This document shows, piece after piece, positions 26,737 through 38,654 of a DNA stretch of 64,000 nt (position 1 is its first letter; each line of letters starts with the position of its first letter). A model generated the notes under the pieces. The model saw only the letters and a list, made by a program, of their open reading frames with translations, had not been told where the DNA came from and ran no database searches. The position numbers and the translations under genes are program-made. The DNA is from Tragulus kanchil (lineage: Eukaryota > Chordata > Mammalia > Artiodactyla > Tragulidae), in contig JAIOJX010000001.1 of assembly GCA_022376925.1 (NCBI GenBank), forward strand, positions 36,488,170 to 36,552,169, written 5' to 3'.

Positions 26737-26830
26737 TCAAAGTAATTATTGATACAAATGTTCCTATTGTCATCTTCTTAGAAGTCTGGGGTTTGATTTG
26801 TAGGACTTCTTCTACTCTTGTATTTATTGG

Positions 26831-27724
26831 CTATATCAGGCCCTTTAACACTTGTTGTAGGGCTGGTTTTGTGGTACAGATTTCTTTTAGTTTTTGTCTG
26901 TCTGAGAAGATTTTGACTTCTCCATCAATTCTGAATGAGATTCTTGCTGGGTAGGGAATTCTTGGTTGGAGGTTATTCTCTTTTAGCCGTTTAAATGTGT
27001 CCTTCCATTCTCTTCTGGCCTGCAGGGTTTCCGTTGAGAGATCCGCAGTTAGACATATGGGGTTTCCTTTATATGTGATTTGTTGTTTGCTTCTAGCTGC
27101 TTTTAGTAATCTGTCTTTATATTTAGTCTGCGTTAGTTTGATTAGAATGTGCCTTGGTGTATTTCTTCTGGGGTTTATCCTGTATGGAACTCTTTGTGCT
27201 TCTTGGACGTGGTTGACTATTTCCTCTCCCATGCTGGGGAAGTTTTCTACTATAACCTCTTCAAGAATTTTTTTGTAACCTTTCTTCCCCTCTTCTTCCT
27301 CTGGAACTCCTATAATTCTAATGTTGGTGCATTTGATATTGTCCCATAGGTCTCTGAGGCTAGCCTCAGTTTTTAAAATTCTTTCGGCTTTATTCTGCTC
27401 CTCACCAGTTATTTCCACCAGTCTATCTTCCAGCTTGCTTATCCGTTCTTCAGCCTCTGATACTCTACTGTTGAGGCCTTCTATAGTATTTTTGAGTTCA
27501 GCAATTGAGTTGGTGGTCTCTATTTCCTTATTTTTCATTTCCTGCATGTCTTTTCTCAGTGCACTCATTTCCTCTAATATTCTGTTTTCGGTGTTTTGCA
27601 TCCTCATTAGTATAGTTTTTCTGAATTCTCTTTCAGATAATTTGTCTATCTCCTCCTCTGTCATTTGAAGCTGTGATTCTCTAGCTTGGTCCTTCATTTG
27701 TGCAGTGTTTCTCTGTCGTTTCAT
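26831..27724 (-). CDS. L1 ORF1p, RNA-binding chaperone (intact)
   Basis: 297-codon open frame encoding the L1 ORF1 protein, which trimerises and coats L1 RNA in the ribonucleoprotein. Residues ~1-45 are polar and probably disordered. Residues ~45-110 form a heptad-rich coiled coil (NRILEEMSALRKDMQEMKNK onward). Then comes the RRM-like domain (TNIRIIGVPEEEEGK) and the C-terminal domain with RNTPRHILIKL, and near the end the family motif YPARISF. Human ORF1p is 338 residues, so this is somewhat shorter at the N-terminus. The stop is 57 bp before the ORF2 start. A second copy at 27991-28722 has the same first ~225 codons but is cut short where the tandem block joins, so this copy is the reference. 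Expression would depend on the element's 5' UTR. Confidence 0.88.
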   Translation of the reverse strand: MKRQRNTAQMKDQARESQLQMTEEEIDKLSEREFRKTILMRMQNTENRILEEMSALRKDMQEMKNKEIETTNSIAELKNTIEGLNSRVSEAEERISKLEDRLVEITGEEQNKAERILKTEASLRDLWDNIKCTNIRIIGVPEEEEGKKGYKKILEEVIVENFPSMGEEIVNHVQEAQRVPYRINPRRNTPRHILIKLTQTKYKDRLLKAARSKQQITYKGNPICLTADLSTETLQARREWKDTFKRLKENNLQPRIPYPARISFRIDGEVKIFSDRQKLKEICTTKPALQQVLKGLI

Positions 27725-28961
27725 TATTGGGTTAGTTTTTGTTTCTTTGTGGGTGTCTGTGTATACGGAGTTCTTTTCCCCACCAGGCTTCTTGGTTGAA
27801 TTCTCCCTTCCTTTGAGTTTCTGTCCTTCCAGAAGGGCTCAATGGTTTGTGTCTTGGGTGGTGTTAGGTCTTGTTTACAGGTGAACAATCTCTAGTGCTG
27901 TATGTTCTTTGATAGTGTGGGGTCTTGGAATCAGGGCTTCTCCGAGGACCCTTGGTTTGGGTAGATTTTTAGGTTATTCTCTTTAGCCGTTTAAATGTGT
28001 CCTTCCATTCTCTTCTGGCCTGCAGGGTTTCCGTTGAGAGATCCAGTTAGACCTATGGGGTTTCCTTTATATGTGATTTGTTGTTTGCTTCTAGCTGCTT
28101 TTAGTAATCTGTCTTTATATTTAGTCTGCGTTAGTTTGATTAGAATGTGCCTTGGTGTATTTCTTCTGGGGTTTATCCTGTATGGAACTCTTTGTGCTTC
28201 TTGGACGTGGTTGACTATTTCCTCTCCCATGCTGGGGAAGTTTTCTACTATAACCTCTTCAAGAATTTTTTTGTAACCTTTCTTCCCCTCTTCTTCCTCT
28301 GGAACTCCTATAATTCTAATGTTGGTGCATTTGATATTGTCCCATAGGTCTCTGAGGCTAGCCTCAGTTTTTAAAATTCTTTCGGCTTTATTCTGCTCCT
28401 CACCAGTTATTTCCACCAGTCTATCTTCCAGCTTGCTTATCCGTTCTTCAGCCTCTGATACTCTACTGTTGAGGCCTTCTATAGTATTTTTGAGTTCAGC
28501 AATTGAGTTGGTGGTCTCTATTTCCTTATTTTTCATTTCCTGCATGTCTTTTCTCAGTGCACTCATTTCCTCTAATATTCTGTTTTCGGTGTTTTGCATC
28601 CTCATTAGTATAGTTTTTCTGAATTCTCTTTCAGATAATTTGTCTATCTCCTCCTCTGTCATTTGAAGCTGTGATTCTCTAGCTTGGTCCTTCATTTGTG
28701 CAGTGTTTCTCTGTCGTTTCATTATTGGGTTAGTTTTTGTTTCTTTGTGGGTGTCTGTGTATACGGAGTTCTTTTCCCCACCAGGCTTCTTGGTTGAATT
28801 CTCCCTTCCTTTGAGTTTCTGTCCTTCCAGAAGGGCTCAATGGTTTGTGTCTTGGGTGGTGTTAGGTCTTGTTTACAGGTGAACAATCTCTAGTGCTGTA
28901 TGTTCTTTGATAGTGTGGGGTCTTGGAATCAGGGCTTCTACTCCGAGGACCCTTGGTTTGG
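26970..28961. repeat. Tandem block J across L1 ORF1 (offset ~1000)
   Basis: 26970-27960 recurs at 27971-28961 with ten bases of filler. ORF1 appears twice, complete at 26831-27724 and truncated at 27991-28722. Small indels sit close to the join (near 27980 and 28043). Confidence 0.95.
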
Positions 28962-29559
28962 TGATTGGTCAGGGGGTGTAGGCTCTATGTCTGGTTTGCT
29001 GTAGTGTTCCGTGATATTAGTTCAAATACTAGCATCTGAGGAGCAAGAGGTATGTTCTTAATGGGTGACAGTCATAAAAGCATGCAGATGTTTTCTAACA
29101 TAGTCATAAGATATACATTCATACACAGCAATAACCACATCTAACCAGTCTTACAGTGACAAAGCATAGGAAATTTTTCTGGCAAACGACGCAATCAAAG
29201 ATCGTACTTGCCCGTTAAGCTCTGAATTAATTAAAATAGTGCCTGGAAAAATAGATCTTGGGTAAGGTCCTGGCTTGGACTATTTCATTGAAAGCAATTT
29301 TTAACTAAGACATGTGTTGGGGGTGAGGAGGTGGAGAGTGTACGGGTAATGAGAAGGAATAGATTTGACTTGGAAGGATTTTATAGGGTTATGTAGCCAA
29401 GATTAGTGTGTTGTATTGTTTAGTGCAGCTGGAAGAGAATAGTGGAGACAGGAAGGTAGGAAATATTTATCTAGGGGGTAGTGGTATATAGGAGAAAGTT
29501 TTAAATTTAGAACATAGAGGGAGGATGGAGTGGGAAAGAGGAAAGAAAATTAGAAGTTC

Positions 29560-29700
29560 AAGAATTAAAATTAAAAAAAAATTAATAATTAAAAATCAAA
29601 AAAAAAGAAGTTAAAAATTTAAAAAGGGAAGAGAAACTTAATAAGAGACATAAGAGAAAAAATAGAAAAAAAAAAGAAAAAAAAAAAACCCAAACCTGAC
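29560..29700. repeat. A-rich tract inside L1 leader
   Basis: Imperfect runs of A and AAAT-like words between the CpG-rich 5' UTR and ORF1 of the minus-strand L1. Low complexity with no coding signal. Confidence 0.6.
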
Positions 29701-29759
29701 CGATCAAACGAATAAACAGAATCTTCCACAACAGATAAGCAAAAAAGCTAAACACTGTC

Positions 29760-30668
29760 CCTGGTTTTTATCCTCTCATCTGTCTGGTGGAAGCCAATCT
29801 GCTCTCTATGGTGTTGTCTTGATGATGTAGCCTTTCCCTTATGGCACCGGTCTGCAAGCTCAGGTGCTGGCCGGGACAGCGGGCTGATCCCAGTCCGTCG
29901 GGCGGGGGTCCGCGGCATGCGCGCAATCCCGTGTTGGGCGGGGGCATCCTGGCTCTGCCGCGCACCCGCCGGTAGCCTCTGATACCTGCCCTTCTCCTGG
30001 CTTCCTCCGCTGCGGGTGCAGCTATGGGGGTGCCCGGCTCCTCCGCCACTGGTGCGGGCGCACTGCTGGTTACGCCTCTAAGTCCCAAAGGCAGGCACAA
30101 GCTTCCCCGTCTGGCTCGAGCCGGGTCCCTGGTCAGCAATCTGTGGGCGACTTCCCCTTCAGCCGGTCCCCCACTAGGAGTGTTTGAACTCACCCAGTGC
30201 CAGGTGGAAAGTCGCGATTTTCACCCGGCCGAGCGGCGCGATTTTCACACTGGGTGCTCCCTCCCGGCTCCAGGTCGCTAGGCAGCACTCGTTCTGTCCG
30301 GCCCTGCTCCAGTATCCTATCTTCGCAGTGTCTTAATTTCTGCCAGCGATCCAGGCGGATTCTTGGAGCTTTCACGCTGATCACTGCCCTCTCTCCCCCG
30401 TGCCTCCGCTTAGGCCCCCTTTTAGGGCACTTGCTGGTGCGCTCTCCATCTGTGCGGTCCGGCGTGGGGGTTAGGATAGAGGATTCTTAGAACCATAGCT
30501 CCGGGAAATTTCTGGCTGTTCACTCTTCTACTCTCGCGGACCTATGGAATTCTTCTGTCGTCTAGCGGCTGGTTTGTTGGTGGTGGTTCATTTCTTGATT
30601 AGTTTTGGTGATTCTGTTGGGGAGCTGGTGAAATCTTCCCCTCATTCCTCCGCCATCTTGGCTCCCCC
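29760..30668 (-). promoter_or_regulatory. L1 5' UTR / internal promoter, CpG-rich
   Basis: About 0.9 kb of GC- and CpG-rich DNA in an otherwise AT-rich window, lying at the 5' end of the full-length L1 and ending exactly at its target-site duplication. L1 5' UTRs carry an internal RNA polymerase II promoter and are normally silenced by CpG methylation. Many CpGs remain between 29870 and 30300, which suggests a fairly recent insertion. Any open frames in this stretch are by-products of composition. Confidence 0.8.
30650..30660 (-). promoter_or_regulatory. YY1-type site at L1 +9
   Basis: Minus-strand CAAGATGGCGG, nine bases from the element's 5' end (30668). The human L1 5' UTR has a YY1 site at the same place, where it fixes the transcription start. 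The match supports calling 30668 the true 5' end. Confidence 0.75.
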
Positions 30669-30681
30669 TAACTGTTTTCTT

Positions 30682-31065
30682 AATTCCATTTTGAGATTGT
30701 TTATTGCAAGTGATTTTTGTATATTGATCTTATTTCCTGAAATCTTACTGAACTTGCTTATTTGTTCCAATAGTTTTCCAATAGATTCCTTAGGATTGCC
30801 TAAATTTTCAATGATGCCTTCTGAGAATAGAGATAATTTTACTCTTTCCTTTCCAGTCTGTTAATGTCTTTTATTTCTTTTAATTGGTAAATTGTCCTGT
30901 CAAGAACCTCCTTTACAATGTCGAATAATCGAGGCAAGAGTGGACTTTCTTTTCTTGTTCCTGAATTAGGGGAAAAGCCCCATTCTTTCTCCATTAAGTA
31001 TGATGTTATTTGTGGATTTTTCTTAAATTCTCTGTATCAGACCAAGAAAATTGCCTTCTGTTCCT
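30682..31065 (-). mobile_element. Old L1 ORF2 remnant, right side of young L1
   Basis: Resumes the host L1 after the target-site duplication: AATTCCATTTTGAGATTG, GATTCCTTAGGATTGCC, AGAGTGGACTTTC...CTTGTTCCTGA, matching the L1 ORF2 region that follows the left fragment. Ends in a T-run at about 31070. Confidence 0.8.
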
Positions 31066-31714
31066 AGATCTATTTTTTTTTTTTTATTGTGGAGTGGAAT
31101 GTTGAACTTTTAATAAAGGAAAATTAAGTTCTATCATTGTTACCACTTTCATATCGACTGGATAAGTAAATTTTAAGATTTTTTTTCGTATGAAACATTA
31201 GGTATCATGATTATTTAATCATCTAATAAAGAACTTGAAGAAACTGTGCCAAGTTTTAGTTTGTTAAAGATATAGTGTCAATTGCTGCTGGCCTCTAGTT
31301 TGACACTCACATTTTGATGTGTAAAACTTTTCATTTCAATATTTTCTACAGTGTACGTTGGCCCATGCTACATTAGAGCAAGATGTACTCTAGCATGTTT
31401 AAACATCTGTGCAAATGTTCTCATCAATTCCTTATCCTCCGTGCTTACTAGGAAATGAGAACAGGGAGAAATTGAGTTGTATGTTTAATGTCTTAAATTG
31501 AATTAATCTCTCTCTTCCTGAAAACTTGGAGACCTTTCTTACACTGTCCTTGACAGGATTATTGGAAAGAGTGTGAAGGGGTCAACATTATCATTCCTAA
31601 GGTGCAGATAGAGATGGGCCAAGGAGCTTAGTCACCGTTCCATCATTTTATCACTGAATTCTCATCACTTCAATTATAAAAAAAGGAACACTTAAGCTTC
31701 CTCCCAATTTTTTG
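31066..31714. other. No gene recognised
   Basis: AT-rich DNA between the old L1 and the MaLR LTR. No family assigned; its right part (from 31431) is repeated in block K. Confidence 0.4.
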
Positions 31715-32045
31715 ACCTGTGTCTTCATTTGAGTTGCTATGGAAAAAACCCCCCATAAACTGGGTTGTTTAAGCAACAGAGTATTTGTCACAGTTCTGGA
31801 TGTTGGGAAATCCAGGTCAAGGTGCCATGTGAGTTGGTTGATGCTGAGGACCCTCTTTCTGAGTCACATACAGATGTCTGTTGAACTGTTACATGCTGGA
31901 GAGAGATAGTTTTCTCTCTCATGTACTTTATTAGGGCTCCACACTTATAACTCAGTTACCTCTAAAGGCTCCACCTCTACAAACCATCACCTTAGGGATT
32001 AGAATTTCAGTATATGAATTTTGGGAGGACACAAACAAGCTGAAA
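31715..32045 (-). mobile_element. MaLR LTR (MST/MLT1 type)
   Basis: TTTGAGTTGCTATGGAAAAAAC, CATAAACTGGGTTGTTTAAG, CACAGTTCTGGATGTTGGGAA, ending AATTTTGGGAGGACACAAAC: the reversed MaLR LTR layout. The second copy is at 32759-33091 in block K. Confidence 0.8.
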
Positions 32046-33216
32046 GTTTAAAAAGAAGGAGATGTAATTCAGACAGTATTTCCCTCAAAGGTGTTATGTT
32101 ATGGCTTATTTGTGAGAAGGTTTGGGGCAAAGGTACTCCAATTCTCCTCTAGGTGACTTTATTTTTAAAAAAGAAATTGCAGTTTATTTATTTATTAGCT
32201 TTTATATTTGAGTTTATTCTTCATTTAACTTTCAAAACACTACTATAGTTGAATATTAAAACAAAACAACAGAGAGTAGTGAGCATATTATGATTATAGT
32301 CCTTCACTCAATCACTACTGCAAATAAAATGCCAGCAGTGAGTGTTATTCACGGGCCCTACTAAGAGGTCCGACACTGAACACCACCCTGATGTTCATCA
32401 TCCTTGTATGCTTCCCCATTGTAATGGCACCTTTTTTCCTGATTTGGATCAAAATCCACTAGTTTTACCTGGCATTCCATCTTTCTTATCCTCCGTGATA
32501 GATGAGAACAGGAGAAATTGAGTTGTATGTTTAATGTCTTAAATTGAATTAATCTCTCTCTTCCTGAAAACTTGGAGACCTTTCTTACACTGTCCTTGAC
32601 AGGATTATTGGAAAGAGTGTGAAGGGGTCAACATTATCATTCCTAAGGTGCAGATAGAGATGGGCCAAGGAGCTTAGTCACCGTTCCATCATTTTATCAC
32701 TGAATTCTCATCACTTCAATTATAAAAAAAGGAACACTTAAGCTTCCTCCCAATTTTTTGACCTGTGTCTTCATTTGAGTTGCTATGGAAAAAACCCCCC
32801 ATAAACTGGGTTGTTTAAGCAACAGAGTATTTGTCACAGTTCTGGATGTTGGGAAATCCAGGTCAAGGTGCCATGTGAGTTGGTTGATGCTGAGGACCCT
32901 CTTTCTGAGTCACATACAGATGTCTGTTGAACTGTTACATGCTGGAGAGAGATAGTTTTCTCTCTCATGTACTTTATTAGGGCTCCACACTTATAACTCA
33001 GTTACCTCTAAAGGCTCCACCTCTACAAACCATCACCTTAGGGATTAGAATTTCAGTATATGAATTTTGGGAGGACACAAACAAGCTGAAAGTTTAAAAA
33101 GAAGGAGATGTAATTCAGACAGTATTTCCCTCAAAGGTGTTATGTTATGGCTTATTTGTGAGAAGGTTTGGGGCAAAGGTACTCCAATTCTCCTCTAGGT
33201 GACTTTATTTTTAAAA

Positions 33217-34719
<1,503 letters not shown>

Positions 34720-34736
34720 TTTATTTTTAAAATTAT

Positions 34737-35071
34737 TTACCTATTTTTGGCTGTACTAGGTCTTCATTGTTGCAAGGACTTTTCTCCATTTACAGTGAAT
34801 GTGCAGCTGCACTCTAGTTGTGGTGCACAGGCTTCTCATTGCAGTGGCTTCTTTTGTTGCAGAGCACAAGTCCTAGGGAGCACAAGCTCAGTAGTTGTGG
34901 TATGTAGGCTCAGTGGTTATGGCTCCTGGGCTCTAGAACATAGGCTCAATAGTTGTGGCACATGGGCTTAGTTGCTCCATGACAGGTGGGATCTTCCTGG
35001 ATTAGGGGTTGAACCCGTGTCTCCTGCATTGGTAGGCAGATTCTTTGCCACTGAACCACCAGGGAGGCCTT
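34737..35071 (-). mobile_element. CHR-type tRNA-Glu SINE
   Basis: Full-length antisense copy: TTTTGGCTGTACTAGGTCTTC, CTCTAGTTGTGGTGCACAGG, GCTCAGTGGTTATGGC, then the tRNA part TTGAACCCGTGTCTCCTGCA and CTGAACCACCAGGGAGG. Diverged. It lies just beyond the DNAJA1 retrocopy target site. Confidence 0.88.
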
Positions 35072-35306
35072 AGCTGACTTCAGTTCCACCATTGCGATCT
35101 AAGCACATCTAAGAACACTAGCAACAAGGACAACTAATATTTGTATAACCTTGTGCAGTTAATAGAACATTTTTATAGTTATCCAAAGTACTCCATATCG
35201 AAGTCATGAAACATCCATTCCATAATGTAGTGGGAGGGGCTTCCTAAGGTGTGGTATATAGGAAATCATGGAAGTTCCCATAATAGAGACTGAGATAAAA
35301 AGAATT

Positions 35307-35604
35307 GGGGCTTCCCTGGTGGTCCAGTGGGTAAGGACACTGCCTTGCAGTGCAACGGGTGCTGGTTCGATCCCTGGCCTCGGAAGATCCCACGTGCTGT
35401 GGAGCGGCTGGACTGATGTGTCCAATTACTGAGCTGGAGCTCTGGAGTGCATGGGCCTAGAGCCGGTGCTCTGCGACAACAGAGGCCACCGCGATGGGAG
35501 GCCCACATGGGCCAAAGAACAAAGATGGATGAAAATGGACAAATGAAAGACCAATAGAGGTGGCCTGCCTTCTCCTCTCCCTCCCCACCCCACCCCCACC
35601 AAAA

Positions 35605-35639
<35 letters not shown>

Positions 35640-35641
35640 AA
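35307..35641 (+). mobile_element. Young ~320-bp composite tRNA-Glu SINE, copy 1
   Basis: The head is tRNA-Glu-like with A box (TGGTCCAGTGG) and B box (GGTTCGATCCC). A CHR-like middle (GAGCTGGAGCTCTGGAGTGC, GGCCACCGCGATGGGAGG) follows, then a distinctive 3' part (AAAGACCAATAGAGGTGG, CCCTCCCCACCCC) and an (AAAT)n tail at 35604-35641. Such SINEs depend on LINE machinery. Confidence 0.88.
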
Positions 35642-36235
35642 TTGATGTCTGTTCATGATATTCTTAAATTTCCACAATAGCCCTAAAAAGTTTACTCAAG
35701 GAGTTTACTTAAGGTCCTGACACTTGCTGTTTTAATTTCTTTTTAAAGTTTTTATTAACTTCCAACAAAATAATCAAACTGTCATTTACCAAAGTCATAG
35801 ATCTGCCTTTTGTATGAGAATATAAATCTTGGCTTCTAACAGGCATCTCAGTGAAAGAAGAAGGACTATGCACTTTAGTTTTCTGTTTTGGGTTCCCCTA
35901 AAGTTCACTTGGGGCTTACACTATTTGAAGGACAGATGCTAAGTCTAGTGCAGCACAAACTTCATCAGATGGCTGAAACACTGAACAAAAGCCAAAAGGG
36001 ACGGGGCTTCATATTTGAACCAAATAGATTCAAGGGCTCAGGCAGACCATGGCAAGTTATCAGTTTTTACATTTTGTAATAATGAGTTTTATCTAGAAAA
36101 ACTATGTTTATGATCAGAGTTGATCAGATTGGACAATATATTATATGCACTCTTGAGGCCCAAAGTGAATATTTTCAAACTGAGATGAAGGAGTTTCCTC
36201 AGGAAGTATACTTTTCTGATCATTTACAGATTAGT

Positions 36236-36574
36236 ATATTTATTTATTTTTTTTAAACATTTATTTTATTTATTTATCTTTTGGGGGGCGGGGTGGGGAG
36301 GGAGGGGGATGGGTGGGCCACTTCTATTGGTCTTTCATTTCTCTATTTTCATCCATCTTTGTTTTTTGGCTCCTGTGGGCGTCCCATCGCGATGGCCTGT
36401 GTTGTCGCAGAGCGCTGGCTCTGGGCGCACGCGCCCGAGAGCTCTGGCTTGGTGATTGGGCGCATCAGTCTAGCCGCTTCGCGGCACGTGGGATCTTCCC
36501 AGGCCAGGGATCGAACCGGCGCCCCTTGCACTGCAAGGCGGTGTCCTTACCCACTGGACCACCAGGGGAAGCCC
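36236..36574 (-). mobile_element. Young ~320-bp composite SINE, copy 2
   Basis: Antisense copy with the same order as the one at 35307. CpGs are well preserved (CGCGCACGTGGG-type words near 36428-36490). A 9-bp target-site duplication (cagattagt) lies at 36227-36235 and 36575-36583. Confidence 0.9.
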
Positions 36575-36835
36575 CAGATTAGTCTCTTTAGATTGTAAAT
36601 TTTACATTCACTCCTTCATGAACATTCATTCATTCCACTCATTCATAGAAGCATTTATTGAGTGCTTGTTGTTTTCTCAGCTTCCCTCCAATTATTTCTT
36701 TGAAAGGTGCCTCATTTGGAATGGTCCTAAAAACACAGGCAAGTTATTTGATATTTTTCAGTACAGTCTGAACGCACCAAATCTGAAGGTTGTTGGGGAG
36801 GGCTTTGAAACAGGCTCATCACGCCTGGCATTTCC

Positions 36836-37004
36836 TCTGCTGAGAATGTGCAGGGAGCATCCTGAAAACTAAGGGGCAGAGAGATGCCACCTGTGATGCT
36901 CTGCTTTTCCTCTCACAAATTCACAGTATATGCCTGGGATGGGGCTCACAGTGCTGATGCTTGCTTATCCCCATGGAGCCTCTTCTTGCCCTTTGGTTTC
37001 AGCT
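36836..37004 (+). repeat. Diverged repeat, copy 1 (family unknown)
   Basis: Resembles 38655-38807 in the same orientation: GGGAGCATCCTGAAAACTAAGG versus GGGAGCACTCTGAAAACTGAGG; ATGCCTGGGATGGGG versus ATGCCTGGGATTGG; CATGGAGCCTCTTCTTGCCC versus CATGGAGCCTCTTATTGCTC. Roughly 75-80% alike by eye. Not recognised as a known family. Confidence 0.6.
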
Positions 37005-38654
37005 TTTGTGTCACGCAAGTCCTTGGCAGTTAACATCACAGCTTCCCAGGAGACCGAGTATGGGAGATTTTATACTTATGAAAGTCAGCCTAGAATAGCG
37101 ATTTCAAAGGCCAGTGGAGGAAGCATTTCCGCAGCAGGTATTTTGGCTATTCTGATGCCCTTTCTTTTGAATAGCAGAGAAGCCAGCTTCTTGGTTAAGA
37201 GAACACCCGTGATTTCTCTGAGGAGTTGTGCACTGTCAAGTTTTCCTGCTGTATTGATGCACTTTTCCTGCCCATTAAGTGGAATCATCTGAGTCTCTAC
37301 GTATGTCAGACTAACCAAATTTTTGAAGAAATTTAGAATCCACTGGACAGTCTTTTAATTCAAGATGGACAATTATATCCTTGATGTCACCTCACCATAA
37401 TTTCCAAATACCATCAAAATATCAGAATAGCTATACAAGTGAAAACGAACATTCAATAGCAATGAGAAATAGGGAATAAAGCTGTAGAAGTAAAAACTAT
37501 TATAAGATTGAACAAATTAAAGTTACTTTGGGCAAATAAAAAACACCTGGGCTGATGTTCATGATGAAAGTAGACAGAGGCAAGGATCCTGCCATCTAAG
37601 CTAGAGAAAGGACAGGGCAACTGGCAAAGCAATTACTATTTTTCTCTGAAACCCTGGGAAAACAATACTTACAACTAACAGACATACAGACTGTTAAAAG
37701 ACCATGGGTCAGAATATGAATATGGTGTACATTTATTGATTTGTTTGCAATCTACTCTGTGACTTTTCATGTTGGTCAATGAAAGAGAAGTAAATATGGA
37801 ATTATTATAAGTAGATTCTGTGACTTATGGGAATTTTCTGCTTCCTCAGAACAAATACATATTAAGGAGGGAATATTGGGGGGAAACTTTTCTTAGAAAA
37901 AAATTAGGTTTCTTGTTATTGAAACTCACTATTCCAGCACCTCTCTTCACAGTATATTGTTAACCAAACATTGCTTCCTATTAAAAGATGAGTGACAAAA
38001 ATGAATCAACAGGGCATGTGTGCTTACATGCTACAATTGGAATGAGGAAAAATACAATAAATGAGACAATTGAAGCATATATAATAAGAAATATACCATA
38101 AACCAGAGGAAAACATTGAACAAAAATGTCTCTCAAATAAAATAAATAAAATATGAAATTTCATAAATAAGACCTCAAAAATGAGCTTCACAAATTCAAA
38201 GAAAAGATAATAATCAGAAAACAGGAAATGACAAATGAACTGGTAGAGCTCCAAAAAGATATTTAATATGAAATAATTTAAAAATTAAGAGAAATAAAAG
38301 TACAAGGAATAGCAGAAATGAGAAGCTAAGCATCCATGAGCCAGAGTCATTGTATACACATACACTCCAGTGGCTTGAAATAGATCGAGTTGAAATGGAT
38401 AAGAAAAGGGAGCTGAAAATATCTGAACAGAAAAGTATAAACATGGGGAAAAATAGAGATACAACAGGCATCTCTAATGAAACATAAATATAATCAAACA
38501 AATTTAACATAAACACAAACATAAATAAACATAAATAAAATCAAACATAATTGAAATTTCTGAAAAAGAGAAAAGAAAAATAAAACAAGAAGTATTATAG
38601 TAATACTATAAGATCATAACTTGCATAATCATACTGCACAGACTGTCTTTTCTG
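37005..38654. other. No gene recognised; AT-rich
   Basis: From 37005 to 37310 the DNA is of mixed composition with a chance open frame. From 37430 it becomes A-rich on the plus strand (GAAATAAAAGTACAAGG and similar), which may be an old L1 5'/ORF1-type remnant, but I could not match a motif. Confidence 0.4.

Larger units (their letters stand above)
20803..26773 (-). pseudogene. L1 ORF2 (endonuclease-reverse transcriptase), disabled
   Basis: ORF2 supplies target nicking and reverse transcription. The EN domain starts at 26773 (MTIGTFVSIITLNVNRLNAP) with QETHF, GDFNT, SRIDHIL and SDHNAM, the apurinic-endonuclease active-site motifs. The RT domain (about 24844-23300) has [30 protein letters not shown] and FADDMILY, the FADD form of the YxDD box. 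The C-terminal region with the cysteine motif ([18 protein letters not shown]) ends at a stop at 20803-20805. Breaks: a frameshift after GDFNT (~26300-26330), an in-frame TAA just after EEIKGEI, TAG for TGG at ~23297, and TGA for TGG at ~22806. All but the TAG, which lies outside the blocks, can be seen in both copies of the duplicated segments. Two internal tandem blocks inflate the span; without them it is about 3.81 kb (~1270 codons), the usual length. Autonomous mobility is not expected. Confidence 0.92.
20456..30668 (-). mobile_element. Full-length young L1 (ruminant L1 type)
   Basis: Complete LINE-1 read on the minus strand, 5' end at 30668 and 3' end at 20456. Order: CpG-rich 5' UTR (~30668-29760), A-rich leader (~29700-28730), ORF1, 57-bp spacer, ORF2, 3' UTR with a C-rich tract (20560-20600 on plus) and an AT-rich tail. 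A perfect 13-bp target-site duplication (taactgttttctt) flanks it at 20443-20455 and 30669-30681, and the host sequence on both sides is one older L1. Three of the window's ~1.1-kb tandem blocks lie inside it (20818-22971, 24577-26736, 26970-28961); without them it is about 7.05 kb, a normal length. The 5' start is intact, so it was once promoter-competent. ORF2 is now broken. Confidence 0.93.

Noticed and set aside
22844..28666. Long Leu/Phe/Ser-rich frames on the plus strand across the L1
   Set aside because: They are antisense shadows of L1 ORF1 and ORF2.
29768..30490. Several Arg/Pro/Gly-rich open frames on both strands
   Set aside because: They arise from the CpG-rich L1 5' UTR and have no conserved domain.
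35307..35380. Possible tRNA-Glu gene from A and B boxes
   Set aside because: The boxes belong to a SINE head followed by SINE body and tail; the acceptor-stem fold is not kept.
36281..36598. Recurring ~100-codon frames (also near 41053, 44757, 61503)
   Set aside because: They translate the same antisense tRNA-Glu SINE in each place; shared sequence reflects the SINE, not a gene family.
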